A stretch of DNA of 64,000 nt from Gymnodinialimonas sp. 202GB13-11 (GCF_040932485.1 NZ_JBFRBH010000001.1:2418001-2482000), one strand, 5' to 3'; shown: positions 8,584 through 17,485, counted from the stretch's first letter. A program made the numbers and translations. Notes: generated by a model not told the origin, from the letters alone.

Positions 8584-9132
8584 TTACATCTTGCTCAGTT
8601 TGGATTGCAGATCAGCGAGCTGGCGCTTGATTTCGTCCAGCTCTTCCGCAGGGGCGGTGTCGTCTGCGGTAGCTTCGGCCTCTGGCGCGTCGCCGGCCGC
8701 CATCCCGCCGGTCATGGCTTTGAAGAATGCCTCTTGCTGCGCGCGCATCGCTTCGAACCCGGGCATGGAGGCCATAGGATTAATGGCGGCCATATTGTCC
8801 ATCATTTTGGATTGGCCTTGCTGCAGCATCTCGAAGCTCATGGCGAGGAAATCTGGGACGACGGATTGCGCCGCGCCGGTATAGCTGCGCACCAGATCCG
8901 TGAGCACGGCGATGGGCAAAACGCTTTCGCCCCGGCTTTCATGTTCTGCAATGATTTGAAGGAGATACTGGCGGGTCAGGTCGTCTCCGGACTTCAGATC
9001 AACGATTTTCACTTCGCGGCCAGCGCGGATGAACCCGGCAATATCTTCCAGCGTCACGTAGTCGGACGTCTCGGTATTGTAGAGCCTGCGCGAGGCGTAG
9101 CGTTTGATCAGCAGGTGGTCATCGGCGGCCAT
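8584..9132 (-). CDS. phaR: Polyhydroxyalkanoate synthesis regulator PhaR
   Basis: 182 residues. The N-terminal DNA-binding domain is clear: KRYASRRLYNTETSDYVTLEDIA followed by LKSGDDLTRQYLLQIIAEHE is the PHB/PHA accumulation regulator signature (quoted here as its two halves). A PHB_acc region follows, then a Met- and Gln-rich helix and a charged coiled coil at the C-terminus (DEIKRQLADLQSKLSKM). PhaR binds DNA and PHA granules: polymer titrates it away so phasin is made. A TGCTGCAGCGCA motif lies 29-41 bases upstream of its start, fitting autoregulation as known in Rhodobacter and Paracoccus. Confidence 0.95.
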   Translation of the reverse strand: MAADDHLLIKRYASRRLYNTETSDYVTLEDIAGFIRAGREVKIVDLKSGDDLTRQYLLQIIAEHESRGESVLPIAVLTDLVRSYTGAAQSVVPDFLAMSFEMLQQGQSKMMDNMAAINPMASMPGFEAMRAQQEAFFKAMTGGMAAGDAPEAEATADDTAPAEELDEIKRQLADLQSKLSKM

Positions 9133-9160
9133 GTCTGTTGCCCTCCCCTAAAGCGCACGT

Positions 9161-9173
9161 TGCGCTGCAGCAT
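9161..9173 (-). promoter_or_regulatory. Candidate PhaR-binding site upstream of phaR
   Basis: On the minus strand this reads ATGCTGCAGCGCA, identical over 13 bases to a site upstream of the phasin gene (10374-10386). It follows the CTGC-N3-GCA pattern of PhaR sites in Rhodobacter (family knowledge, from memory). A second TGC-rich stretch, CTGCACTTGC, lies next to it at about 9188-9197. Confidence 0.6.
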
Positions 9174-9253
9174 ATTTGGAGCGTACGCTGCACTTGCGAG
9201 ACAATGCAATCGGCGTTTTGCAAACTTCTTATAGATGAATTGGAGGCGGAGGG

Positions 9254-9739
9254 ATGTGGAGCTTTGATACGGACCGCCTTTCGGTGCGTCCGCTGAGCGA
9301 CGCAAGTCGCGCGCGCGGGCTCGCAGCAGAATTTGTCTCGCTTTTGACACCCGCAGTGCTGGCACCGCTACCTGCGTCCCTGCAGCTTGGTGAGGGGCCA
9401 GATGCCGTTGCCAATTGGATCGCAGAGCGCCTTGCGGAAAGCGATGTGAGCCTTGTGCGCATGCGCGGAGACGAAACGTTGGTTGGTGCATTGATCTGTG
9501 TGCAGCCCGAACCCGGCGGTCCCGTGCATCTGGGCTACCTGTTCGGCGAGGCAGCTTGGGGCCGGGGTTATGCGACCGAAATGCTAAGCGGATTAGTGAC
9601 CATTGCGGGGCCGCAGCCCCTACGCGCGGGCGTGGCGCGCGACAACCCCGCATCTGCGCGGGTGTTGGAGAAGGTGGGCTTCCATGTGGATCACGAAGCC
9701 TCAACCGAGCGGGTGCTGAACTACCGGCACCCGGAATAG
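9254..9739 (+). CDS. GNAT family N-acetyltransferase
   Basis: A 161-residue RimJ/RimL-like acetyltransferase. It opens with FDTDRLSVRPLSDASR; the acetyl-CoA motif is GYLFGEAAWGRGYATEML and the C-terminal DNPASARVLEKVGF is the conserved asparagine helix. It is read against the direction of the pha genes and sits between phaR and phaP, which are usually adjacent in this order of bacteria. GGAGG precedes the ATG. A strong terminator follows at once. No evidence ties it to PHA. Confidence 0.82.
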   Translation: MWSFDTDRLSVRPLSDASRARGLAAEFVSLLTPAVLAPLPASLQLGEGPDAVANWIAERLAESDVSLVRMRGDETLVGALICVQPEPGGPVHLGYLFGEAAWGRGYATEMLSGLVTIAGPQPLRAGVARDNPASARVLEKVGFHVDHEASTERVLNYRHPE

Positions 9740-9741
9740 GA

Positions 9742-9773
9742 AAAGGCGGGCCGCGATGTGCGGGCCCGCCTTT
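9742..9773 (+). terminator. Rho-independent terminator after the GNAT gene
   Basis: AAAGGCGGGCC (9742-9752) pairs perfectly with GGCCCGCCTTT (9763-9773) around a 10-base loop, followed by CTGT. Because the stem begins with A residues, the minus strand reads into TTTTCC, so it may also end phasin transcripts coming from the other side. Confidence 0.8.
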
Positions 9774-9837
9774 CTGTCAGCGACGTTTCGGGGGGAGGAC
9801 CCGATCCGCGCCTATCCTTTTGCCTGAAAGGCCGCGC

Positions 9838-10290
9838 TTACTTGGCGGTTGCTTTCTTGGCTGCGGTCGTCACTTCGGCAGTTGCCTTCTTGACGGCTGC
9901 GGTGGCTTCTTCGGTGGCTTCTTTGCCAGCGGCCATCATCAGCTCAACCGTTTCCATCTGAACCTTCTTGGCGACTTCAGCGAAGGCGGCCATCGTTTCA
10001 GCGGCCATTTCTGCCTGAGCCGATGCAAAGTCGGTCATGGATTTGGTGTAGTCGGCAGGCTCGTCCTTGACGGCGGCGACGTCGCCCATCTTGGCGATGG
10101 TGTCTTTGGTCCACTTCGAGGAGATCTCGGTGGATTTCTCAGCTGCGTCGAGGGCAACTTTGGCCATTTTCTCGCCAGTTGCGGCCTGCGATTTGAACGC
10201 GTCGGTGTAAGCGGACATGTCCATCGGGAATGATGCCATCATTTCCGACATGTATTTGGTGAAGTCGGGGGTCTGTGCGGCTTTAGCCAT
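9838..10290 (-). CDS. phaP: Phasin (PHA granule-associated protein)
   Basis: 150 residues, starting at the ATG preceded by GGAGAATTATT; an in-frame ATG farther upstream lacks such a site. The protein is almost wholly helical, lacks cysteine, and has amphipathic segments (FTKYMSEMMASFPMDMSAY, FASAQAEMAAETMAAFAEV) that coat the polymer surface, followed by an Ala/Lys-rich tail (AAVKKATAEVTTAAKKATAK) resembling that of other alphaproteobacterial phasins. Lies between phaC and phaR, as in many Rhodobacterales. Two CTGC-N3-GCAG sites upstream point to repression by PhaR. Confidence 0.92.
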   Translation of the reverse strand: MAKAAQTPDFTKYMSEMMASFPMDMSAYTDAFKSQAATGEKMAKVALDAAEKSTEISSKWTKDTIAKMGDVAAVKDEPADYTKSMTDFASAQAEMAAETMAAFAEVAKKVQMETVELMMAAGKEATEEATAAVKKATAEVTTAAKKATAK

Positions 10291-10376
10291 AATAATTCTC
10301 CAGTCTATTCCAGCCCGTGTGGGGCAGTGTGTTACCCTAGGGCGGGCGATTGCTGCGTGTGCACATAATATGGATG

Positions 10377-10387
10377 CTGCAGCGCAG
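10377..10387 (+). promoter_or_regulatory. Candidate PhaR-binding site 1 upstream of phaP
   Basis: CTGCAGCGCAG, a CTGC-N3-GCAG match to the PhaR consensus, 87 bases upstream of the phasin start. The surrounding 15 bases (10376-10390) occur again, identically, at 28225-28239 near the glycoside LacI gene. Confidence 0.65.
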
Positions 10388-10403
10388 AAAGTCAAGGTTT
10401 ATT

Positions 10404-10414
10404 CTGCACTGCAG
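10404..10414 (+). promoter_or_regulatory. Candidate PhaR-binding site 2 upstream of phaP
   Basis: CTGCACTGCAG, again CTGC-N3-GCAG, centred 27 bp from site 1. Paired sites of this kind fit cooperative binding of a PhaR oligomer in front of the phasin promoter. Confidence 0.65.
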
Positions 10415-10437
10415 CATAGAGAAAGAATCTAATGAAA

Positions 10438-12264
10438 TCAGGCGGCTTTGCTCTCTTTCACGTAAGTTCCAGGGGCTGGAGCCAGAATCTCATGGCCGTC
10501 CGCACCCGGTTCGCGCGCCTTGATCATCGCGCCTGATCGCTTGGCCAGCCATGCCTCCCAACGTGGCCACCAGGAGCCTTCGTTGTAGTCGGCTGCTTCC
10601 AACCAATCTTCAGCCGCGCCCGAGACATCTGGGTTGGTATAGTGTCCGTATTTCTTCTTCGAGGGCGGGTTCACGATGCCTGCGATATGGCCAGATTCGG
10701 ACAAGATGAAGGTCTTGTCCTTGGACGCCATCTTGGTCACGCCACGGAAACTGTCGGCCCATGCGGCGATGTGGTCGGTCATGCAGCCAACCGCGCACAG
10801 CGGGACGGTCACGTCCTTCAGCGAAAGTGTCTCTCCACACAATTCGAACCCGTCGGTTGCAAGCCCGTTCCCTTGGCACAGGCCGCGCAGGTACTGCATC
10901 GTCATCTTGCCGGGCAGGTTCGTGCTGTCGCCATTCCAGAACAGCAGATCGAAGGCGGGCGGGGCCTCTCCCATCATGTAGCTGCGCACAGCCGGGCCGT
11001 AGATCAGATCCTTGGAGCGGAGGAACGACATGGTCTTGGACATGAAGTAGCTGCTCAGCACGCCGTCCTGATCAATCTGCCGCTCGATCGCTTCGACGAA
11101 ATCGTCCTGCAGGAAGGGCGTGAATTCCCCCTGCTCCGAGAAATCGGTGAGCGTGGTGAAGAAAGTGGCGGATTTGATCGACTTGTCCTTGCGCTTCTTC
11201 ATCAGCGCCAGTGTCAGGTTCAGGGTGGTCCCGGCAATGCAATAGCCGACGGTGTTGACCTGCTTTTCGCCGGTGATCTCTTTCACCTGTTCAATGGCGG
11301 TCAGATAGCCGTCCTCGACGTAGTCTTCCAAGCCGACATCGGAATAGCTTTCGTCGGGGTTCTTCCAACTAACGACAAACAGGGTATAGCCCTGCTCCAC
11401 GATCCATTTGATCAGGCTGTTCTGCGGCTTGAGGTCGAGGATGTAGAACTTATTGATCCAGGGCGGGAAGATGATCAGGGGCGTTTTGTGTACCTTTTCG
11501 GTTTTCGGCGCGTATTGGATCAGCTCCATCATGCGGTTGCGGTAAACCACGCTGCCCTCAGACGTGCCGATATTGCCGCCCACTTCGAACGCATCGGGGT
11601 CGGCGAGAGTTGGCAGGATCTCACCATGGTGGGTTTCGATGTCGCGGACGAGGTTCTCCAACCCGTGGACAAGGCTTTCGCCATCCGTCTCAACCGCCTT
11701 TTCCAGCGCATCGGGGTTGGTTGCGAAGTAGTTGGTCGGTGAGAAGAGCTCAATCACCTGGCTGGCGAAGAATTCGACGCGATGCTTGTCCTTCGGCTCC
11801 AGCCCTTCAAGGTCTGCCACGGCCTGACGGATCGCCTCGGATCCCATAACGTATTGGTGGCGGACGAAGTTGAAATAGGGATGCGTGCGCCAGAGCGGAT
11901 TGGCGAAGCGTTTGTCGGACGGCAGATCATCATCGGGCAAAAGGGGCATCTTGCCCTCGGCCAGCGCATTCTGCATTTCCATGAAATGCGCCATCGCCTG
12001 GCCCCAATACTGGGCCTGCGTTTCCAGCATTTTGCTGGGGTTCGACATCATGTCGGCCCAGTAGGCCAGACCCGCCTTCATGTAGAGATCCTGGCCCGGG
12101 CCCTGTAGGCCGACATCCGCTGGCGTGCGCTGCCCCATGGCCGCGACGAGGCGCTTGGAAAGCTCCTCCACCTTTGCCAGATTCGCGTTCAACTTTGCCA
12201 GATGTTCGCCGTCCTCCGATGCAACCTCTTGGTCTGCATCGCTTTCCGTTTCGTCGTGTGCCAC
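10438..12264 (-). CDS. phaC: Class I poly(3-hydroxyalkanoate) synthase
   Basis: 608 residues, full length for class I. Polymerises 3-hydroxyacyl-CoA into PHA on the granule surface. The lipase-like box GYCIAG places the nucleophile at Cys342; Asp497 (GCMTDH) and His526 (SGHIAG) complete the triad, matching Cys-Asp-His of the family. The N-terminal PhaC_N region is intact (NPLWRTHPYFNFVRHQYV). The start is GTG at 12264 with GGGAAA upstream. It is divergent from the depolymerase gene across a 109-bp gap with a TGC-rich motif, and phaP lies 147 bp downstream behind its own regulatory region. Confidence 0.97.
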   Translation of the reverse strand: MAHDETESDADQEVASEDGEHLAKLNANLAKVEELSKRLVAAMGQRTPADVGLQGPGQDLYMKAGLAYWADMMSNPSKMLETQAQYWGQAMAHFMEMQNALAEGKMPLLPDDDLPSDKRFANPLWRTHPYFNFVRHQYVMGSEAIRQAVADLEGLEPKDKHRVEFFASQVIELFSPTNYFATNPDALEKAVETDGESLVHGLENLVRDIETHHGEILPTLADPDAFEVGGNIGTSEGSVVYRNRMMELIQYAPKTEKVHKTPLIIFPPWINKFYILDLKPQNSLIKWIVEQGYTLFVVSWKNPDESYSDVGLEDYVEDGYLTAIEQVKEITGEKQVNTVGYCIAGTTLNLTLALMKKRKDKSIKSATFFTTLTDFSEQGEFTPFLQDDFVEAIERQIDQDGVLSSYFMSKTMSFLRSKDLIYGPAVRSYMMGEAPPAFDLLFWNGDSTNLPGKMTMQYLRGLCQGNGLATDGFELCGETLSLKDVTVPLCAVGCMTDHIAAWADSFRGVTKMASKDKTFILSESGHIAGIVNPPSKKKYGHYTNPDVSGAAEDWLEAADYNEGSWWPRWEAWLAKRSGAMIKAREPGADGHEILAPAPGTYVKESKAA

Positions 12265-12284
12265 TTGATTTCCCGTGCCTTATG

Positions 12285-12295
12285 CTGCATCTGCA
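12285..12295 (+). promoter_or_regulatory. TGC-rich motif in the phaC-phaZ divergent promoter region
   Basis: CTGCATCTGCA, a weaker match to CTGC-N3/4-GCAG (last base off), 21 bases upstream of the phaC start on its strand. It may let PhaR act on phaC or phaZ. Confidence 0.4.
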
Positions 12296-12373
12296 TAGTA
12301 GCGGGACCAAGGTGAGGGGGTCCACGCGACGAAATGATCCGGGTCTTCCCGGTCTCGGCGCTTGGAGTAGCTC

Positions 12374-13672
12374 ATGCGGTACATGCTTACCTACGATCTG
12401 ATGGAATCAATGCGGGTCACGAACCAGTGGATGGGCGCATCGGCGCGCGCCATGTGCTCGTATCCTGCCTTTGGACTGGTTGCGAACCCGCTCATCCAGA
12501 TGACAGCCGCGTGGGGCGAAGTGACCGAACGCAGCTTTGCGCGCATGGTCGCAAAGCCTGACTGGCACATCGACAGTGTCCCCGGCGATGATGGGCGCGA
12601 TCATGTTGTAACCGTGGAAACGGTGGTGGAGCGCCCCTTCGGCGATCTGATCCGGTTCGACGTTCAAGGCCGCGCGCCCACAGGCCGCAAGGTTCTGCTG
12701 GTGGCACCGATGTCGGGCCACTACGCAACGCTTCTACGGAAAACGGTTCTGTCACTGCTGCCCGATGCCGATGTCTACATCACCGACTGGCACAATGCGC
12801 GCGACATTCCAGTCAGTGTCGGCAAGTTCGATATCGAGGATTACACGCATTACCTCGTTGATTTCATGCGCGAAATGGGGCCGGACACGAATGTAATCGC
12901 GGTCTGTCAGCCCGCGCCTCTTGCGCTTGCTGCGACCGCCTATCTGGCCGAAGAAGATCCGAGCGCGCAGCCCCGCACGCTGACCCTGATCGGTGGGCCG
13001 ATTGACCCCGACGCCGCCGCGACAGATGTGACCGATTTCGGACGCCGTGTGACGATGGGCCAGTTGGAGAAGTTCGTGATCCAGCGCGTCGGCTTCAAAT
13101 ATGAAGGCGCAGGCCGGATGGTTTATCCGGGCCTGCAACAGCTGTCGTCGTTCATGGCAATGAACGGGGAAAAGCACGCCAAGGCCTTCTCGGACCAGAT
13201 CGTACGCGTTTCCAAAGGTGAAGCCAGCGATCACGACAAGCACAACACCTTCTACGACGAATACCTCGCCGTGATGGATATGACGGCGGAATTTTACCTG
13301 TCGACGGTCGAGCGCATCTTCAAAAAACGCGAAATTGCGAAAAACATCTTCGTCGTGGACGGCAAGCAGGTGGATATCGGCAAAATCACCACCGTTGCTG
13401 TGAAAACCGTCGAGGGCGGGAAGGATGACATTTCAGCACCCGGCCAATGTGTTGCGGCGCTGGACCTGCTGACTGGGTTGCCTGAGGACAAGAAGGCCTC
13501 TTACCTTGAACCCGATGCAGGCCATTACGGGATTTTTGCGGGCAAAAGCTGGCGCGACAATATCCGCCCGCTGGTTCTCGATTTCATCGATACGAATGCG
13601 GGCAAAACGGCAAAGCGCCGCCCGAAGCCGAAATTGGTTCAGGAACCGCCAGTCGACAACGTCGCGGTGTGA
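12374..13672 (+). CDS. phaZ: Intracellular polyhydroxyalkanoate depolymerase
   Basis: 432 residues, the usual length of the PhaZ1-type enzyme that breaks down native granules. VCQPAPL places the nucleophilic Cys in the position of the lipase box, as in the Cys-type intracellular depolymerases; GHYATLLRKTVLSLLPDADVY and ITDWHNARDIP are the conserved N-terminal half, and the C-terminal GHYGIFAGKSWRDNI contains the catalytic His. Divergent from phaC. GGAG lies 7 bases before the ATG. Confidence 0.95.
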   Translation: MRYMLTYDLMESMRVTNQWMGASARAMCSYPAFGLVANPLIQMTAAWGEVTERSFARMVAKPDWHIDSVPGDDGRDHVVTVETVVERPFGDLIRFDVQGRAPTGRKVLLVAPMSGHYATLLRKTVLSLLPDADVYITDWHNARDIPVSVGKFDIEDYTHYLVDFMREMGPDTNVIAVCQPAPLALAATAYLAEEDPSAQPRTLTLIGGPIDPDAAATDVTDFGRRVTMGQLEKFVIQRVGFKYEGAGRMVYPGLQQLSSFMAMNGEKHAKAFSDQIVRVSKGEASDHDKHNTFYDEYLAVMDMTAEFYLSTVERIFKKREIAKNIFVVDGKQVDIGKITTVAVKTVEGGKDDISAPGQCVAALDLLTGLPEDKKASYLEPDAGHYGIFAGKSWRDNIRPLVLDFIDTNAGKTAKRRPKPKLVQEPPVDNVAV

Positions 13673-13677
13673 CCTGA

Positions 13678-14256
13678 ATGGGCGAAGTGTCTTTATCTTG
13701 CCAATGCGGCGCCCTGCGGGGCACGCTGACGGAGAAGACACTGAAATCCGGCACGCACCTGACCTGCCATTGCAAGGATTGCCGCGCCTTTCAGGTGGCC
13801 GTCGGGCGTGACGATCCTGGCGCGATCGACGGTGTGCGCATTGTGCAGATCGGACCGGGGGGAATGGCGATTACGCAAGGTGTCGAGCATCTGGCTGCTC
13901 TGCGATTGTCGCCGCGCGGTCCGCTTCGCTTCTACGCCGCCTGCTGCGGGACGCCGATTGCGACAACCCCGTCGAAATTGAGCATCCCCTTTGCTGGCTT
14001 GCTGGCCGATATGGTCGAGCATCAGGATGCCTTGGGCCGGGTCCGCGCGCAGGTGAACATTACGCAGCCCGACGGCAAGGTCACGCACAAGCGCATGGGC
14101 CGCGTGGTTATGGCGCTCTTTTCAAATGCGGGTGCCGCCATCCTAAAAGGTGAACGGAAAAAGACTCCGTTCTTTGACGCTGAAACGGGGCGTCCGGTGG
14201 TTGATCCCGTGGTGATCGACAAGGTGCGGAAGGCCGAGATTTACGCACGCCTGTGA
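13678..14256 (+). CDS. DUF6151-like zinc protein related to GFA enzymes
   Basis: 192 residues. CQCGALRG, CHCKDCRAF and AACCGTPI give the cysteine spacing of the glutathione-dependent formaldehyde-activating (Mss4-like) fold, which binds zinc. The pattern with an extended C-terminal half (KRMGRVVMALFSNAG) resembles the DUF6151 group, whose function is not known to me. Starts five bases after the phaZ stop, so it is likely on the phaZ transcript. Convergent with the MetE-like gene downstream. Confidence 0.72.
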   Translation: MGEVSLSCQCGALRGTLTEKTLKSGTHLTCHCKDCRAFQVAVGRDDPGAIDGVRIVQIGPGGMAITQGVEHLAALRLSPRGPLRFYAACCGTPIATTPSKLSIPFAGLLADMVEHQDALGRVRAQVNITQPDGKVTHKRMGRVVMALFSNAGAAILKGERKKTPFFDAETGRPVVDPVVIDKVRKAEIYARL

Positions 14257-14318
14257 GGTGTGACTTTCACTTTTGCGCACAACTCACAGACTTATCCACA
14301 GATTTGGCACGTACTATT

Positions 14319-15446
14319 TCATAAACGCGAATTCGCCAGCTTGACGCCCTCAGACAGCGCGCCAAGCTTTGCATAGGCAATGGACGGGTCCACAGCGCCG
14401 AAGCCGGCGAAGGTGCCAAAGCCGCAATCGCTGCCCGCAATCACTCGATCCGCGCCTACAATGCCCGTGAATTTAGAAATCCGTTCGGCGACCAATTCAG
14501 GATGCTCGACAAAGTTCGTCGTCGTATCCACGACCCCCGGAACAAGGATTTTGTCGTCCGGTATTTCGCCCGCACGGTCCCGGAACACGGTCCATTCATG
14601 GGCATGGCGGGGGTTCGAGGTTTCGAACAGAAGCTGGTTCGCATTCACCGACATGAAGGTGCTGAAAACTGTTTCCATCGGCACGTCACAGATATGCGGC
14701 CCTTCGTAATTGCCCCAGCAGATATGCACCCGCACGCGCGAAGGGTCGATGCCGCTGAGCGCATGGTTCAGCGCGTCCACATGGGACGCCGCGATCTTCA
14801 CGAACTCCTCATCAGAGAGTTCGGCGAACAGCATATGACGCGACAGGGCGAGGTCCGGACAATCCAACTGCAACAGCAGGCCCGCATCTACGATGGTGCG
14901 ATATTCCTCGGCCATCGCGTCGGCCAGAGCGGCAAGATAAGCCTCTCGCGTCGGATAGAAGTCGTTTTGCAGGAACAGCGAAATCACACCGGGTGACGCG
15001 GCATTCATGAAACCTTCCGCCGCACCATGCTTGGCCATTGCGGCCTTCAGATTGTCGATATCCTTCTGCAACTCCCCCTGCCCTTTCGACCGCACCTCGC
15101 CCGTGCACATGGGTCGCGCATAGGTTGGCGTGCCGCCATCATTGGCCAGCCGCTCGAGGAAAGAGGGGAACATCTTCAGATCCGCGGGCGCATTGCGCGG
15201 GCTGTCGCCGGAAAACCCGGTATAGCGATCTTTCACGTAAGTGGCGTAGCTGATCTTGGAGGTCTCGCCATCGCTGACGATCTCAACACCAGCCTCAACC
15301 TGCTTGCGCACCGTCTCGTCCACGGCGGCCGTCATTGCAGCATCGAACGCGACCTGATCAAACGGCTGATCTTTCTCGCGTGCGAAGATGAAATCCACGA
15401 CTTCCTGCGTGCGTGGAAGCGAGCCTACGTGAGTGGTTTTGATCAT
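14319..15446 (-). CDS. Core MetE-like methyltransferase-fold protein (cobalamin-independent methionine synthase II family)
   Basis: 375 residues, only the C-terminal catalytic TIM-barrel of MetE, as in the short core-MetE family. IKTTHVGSLPR is the usual opening, VSDGE carries a substrate-binding acid, and VHICWGNYEG (His241, Cys243), LLFETSN (Glu) and AGSDCGFGTFA (Cys) supply the zinc ligands. Such proteins move a methyl group to or from a thiol; some act in pathways other than methionine synthesis. A TTG four codons earlier is possible. It is the last gene of the HisD-SnoaL-SDR-LacI unit, 35 bases after a SnoaL-like gene, so a catabolic demethylation role is conceivable but unproved. Confidence 0.82.
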   Translation of the reverse strand: MIKTTHVGSLPRTQEVVDFIFAREKDQPFDQVAFDAAMTAAVDETVRKQVEAGVEIVSDGETSKISYATYVKDRYTGFSGDSPRNAPADLKMFPSFLERLANDGGTPTYARPMCTGEVRSKGQGELQKDIDNLKAAMAKHGAAEGFMNAASPGVISLFLQNDFYPTREAYLAALADAMAEEYRTIVDAGLLLQLDCPDLALSRHMLFAELSDEEFVKIAASHVDALNHALSGIDPSRVRVHICWGNYEGPHICDVPMETVFSTFMSVNANQLLFETSNPRHAHEWTVFRDRAGEIPDDKILVPGVVDTTTNFVEHPELVAERISKFTGIVGADRVIAGSDCGFGTFAGFGAVDPSIAYAKLGALSEGVKLANSRL

Positions 15447-15481
15447 TTTGGTCCCCAATCCTTGTCCCTGTTGTCTCTATA

Positions 15482-16465
15482 TCAGACTTCGGCCAGCAGG
15501 ATCTGCTTCCAAACCGACGTTTCATCGAACAGCGTATATTCGCGGCGCAATTGCGGCTCTGCCCCGCCCAGTTGCCCGAATTCCGCATGGGTGCAGCCAA
15601 GCACATAGACCATGGCACCCGTGGGCACACCAAACATACCCCAGCCCTCATGCTTGCCCCAAAGGCTCCACCTGACGGCGGCACGAGGGGCCATGTTCTC
15701 ATCGTCCATCCCGACCTGGTGGTCGATCTTGAATTCCGCGTTCGGGAAACTGGCACGCAGGCCCATCCAGAAACGATCCGCCTCTGCCGTGCCGTGACCC
15801 GTCACATGGCCCGGATATTCCAGATGGCAGGCGCGGTCGTAAACCTCTGGAATCGCTGCCATATCCGCACCCATGATGCGCGTCAGCGTCTCGGCCAGCT
15901 TCGCACCCCACGGGTTGTCATTGCCGCGCCCCTTGTACGGACCTTTCATGTCATTTTCGGGAGTCAGAGGCCGCACGCACGCATCGCGCCCGCCTTCGCG
16001 CTCAATCAGATCAGCGGCATACGCCTTCGGCTCCCACCCCAGCTGCTTCACGATGGCGGTCTGGTCGCGGATCAGCCATTCATCGTCGATCGCATTGTTC
16101 TTGGCGTGGCAATCCGCAAGAATCCGGTACTGCAACTTCTTGCCCGTCGCGGCACCATAGACGCCGTCACCGCCATGGGTCGCCTGGCTGATGATGCGGT
16201 GAGAGGACAGCATCCCTTCCTCCGGCGTGCCGGACCAGATCACATCTTCACCCAGCAAAACGCGGTCCGGGAACTCGGCCAATGTCGCCATGGTCGCGGC
16301 GATAACCCCCTGATTGCCAACAACAATCGAGGCTGGCGATCGCACCACAATATCCTTGGCATAATACTCATGCAGGGTCGCAATCCCGCGATCCTCCCAA
16401 ATCTCTTTGGTGATCCCGATGATATAGTCGGGAAAATCGCGGAACTTGTTCGAGAAGCCGATCAT
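15482..16465 (-). CDS. Tandem SnoaL-like (NTF2-fold) protein, 327 aa
   Basis: Two alpha+beta-barrel NTF2/SnoaL-like halves: residues about 10-110 (IWEDRGIATLHEYYAKDIVV) and about 190-310 (IPEVYDRACHLEYPG, GLRASFPNAEFKIDHQVG). Single-domain relatives include polyketide cyclases, ketosteroid isomerase and dehydratase-like enzymes. It is a distant paralogue of the protein at 18330-19277 in the same unit. It begins six bases after the LacI stop codon. The chemistry is not predictable; isomerisation, dehydration or binding are all possible. Confidence 0.72.
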   Translation of the reverse strand: MIGFSNKFRDFPDYIIGITKEIWEDRGIATLHEYYAKDIVVRSPASIVVGNQGVIAATMATLAEFPDRVLLGEDVIWSGTPEEGMLSSHRIISQATHGGDGVYGAATGKKLQYRILADCHAKNNAIDDEWLIRDQTAIVKQLGWEPKAYAADLIEREGGRDACVRPLTPENDMKGPYKGRGNDNPWGAKLAETLTRIMGADMAAIPEVYDRACHLEYPGHVTGHGTAEADRFWMGLRASFPNAEFKIDHQVGMDDENMAPRAAVRWSLWGKHEGWGMFGVPTGAMVYVLGCTHAEFGQLGGAEPQLRREYTLFDETSVWKQILLAEV

Positions 16466-16471
16466 TGGGCC

Positions 16472-17485
16472 TTATCCTTTAGTGGTGCGGGCCGAGCCGC
16501 GTACAATCAGCTCTCCCTGGATTTCAGTCACAGTGCCCGGCGGGCGGGCCTGTTCTATTTCATTGAGGAGCGTGTCTACCGTGGCCTCGACCATGCGGTT
16601 CACCGGTTGGCGCAGAGTCGTCAGGTCATAGGCGGGCCAGGCGGCCATCGGCACATCATCGTAGCCGACGACACTGACGTCGCCGGGCACATCCAGCCCC
16701 ATCTCAAAGCGCAGCATGTCCAGCACACCAAGGGCCATGTGGTCATTGCCCACGAAAATCGCGTCGGGCGGTTCGCTTTCCAGCATCATCGCGCGCGCAG
16801 CCTCAGCCGCCTTCTCGCGCCGGAACCTCGCATCATATTCCGCGTGCAGGGCCACACCTGCCGCCTCTAGCGCTTGCACGAAACCTTCCCGCCGATCCTT
16901 GCCGGTCGAGGCCCCAAGCCAGCCTGAAATATGCGCAATTCGCTTATGGCCGGCATCCATCAGGAACTCTGCCACTGCAGCCCCGCCGACCTTGTTGGCC
17001 GAGGTCACAGCACTCAGGCCCGACCCCTCGATCCCCCGGTTGAACAGCATCACCGGAATGCCGGCGGCCCGGCACCGATCCGTCAACTCGCCAGATAGGT
17101 TGATCGAGGCCGTGATGATCCCATCAACCTGATAGTCCATCAGATCATCAATCACGCTTTCCACGTCTCCGTCGCTGTTTCCGGCAAGGAAAACAAGGAT
17201 ATGGTAGCCCCGCGCCTGCAAGGCTGCGCTGAGTTTTTCCAGCGCATCGGGGTAAAACGGATTGTCCAGATAGGCCACAACCAGCCCGATTATCCGCGAT
17301 CTGCCGGTGATCAGCGACCGCGCAAGTACATTGGGCCGATAGCCCAGATCATCCGCCGCCTTGCGTACCCGGTCGGCCATTTTCTTCGACACGCTCGCCC
17401 CGGGCGTAAACACCCGGCTCACTGCCGATTGGCTGACCCCTGCACGTTTGGCCACGTCGACCGAAGTGATCTTCCGATCCGCCAT
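16472..17485 (-). CDS. LacI family transcriptional regulator (second unit)
   Basis: 337 residues. The HTH and hinge are at residues 5-60 (TSVDVAKRAGVSQSAVSRVF, then DDLGYRPNVLARSL), followed by a sugar-binding-protein-like domain (IGLVVAYLDNPFYPDALEKLS; VVGYDDVPMAAWPAYDLTTLRQP). Its start overlaps the SDR stop (TGATG), so it is expressed with the genes it probably controls. The likely operator is the TTTTGCA-N6-TGCAAAA palindrome ahead of the HisD-like gene. The effector is unknown. Confidence 0.9.
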   Translation of the reverse strand: MADRKITSVDVAKRAGVSQSAVSRVFTPGASVSKKMADRVRKAADDLGYRPNVLARSLITGRSRIIGLVVAYLDNPFYPDALEKLSAALQARGYHILVFLAGNSDGDVESVIDDLMDYQVDGIITASINLSGELTDRCRAAGIPVMLFNRGIEGSGLSAVTSANKVGGAAVAEFLMDAGHKRIAHISGWLGASTGKDRREGFVQALEAAGVALHAEYDARFRREKAAEAARAMMLESEPPDAIFVGNDHMALGVLDMLRFEMGLDVPGDVSVVGYDDVPMAAWPAYDLTTLRQPVNRMVEATVDTLLNEIEQARPPGTVTEIQGELIVRGSARTTKG

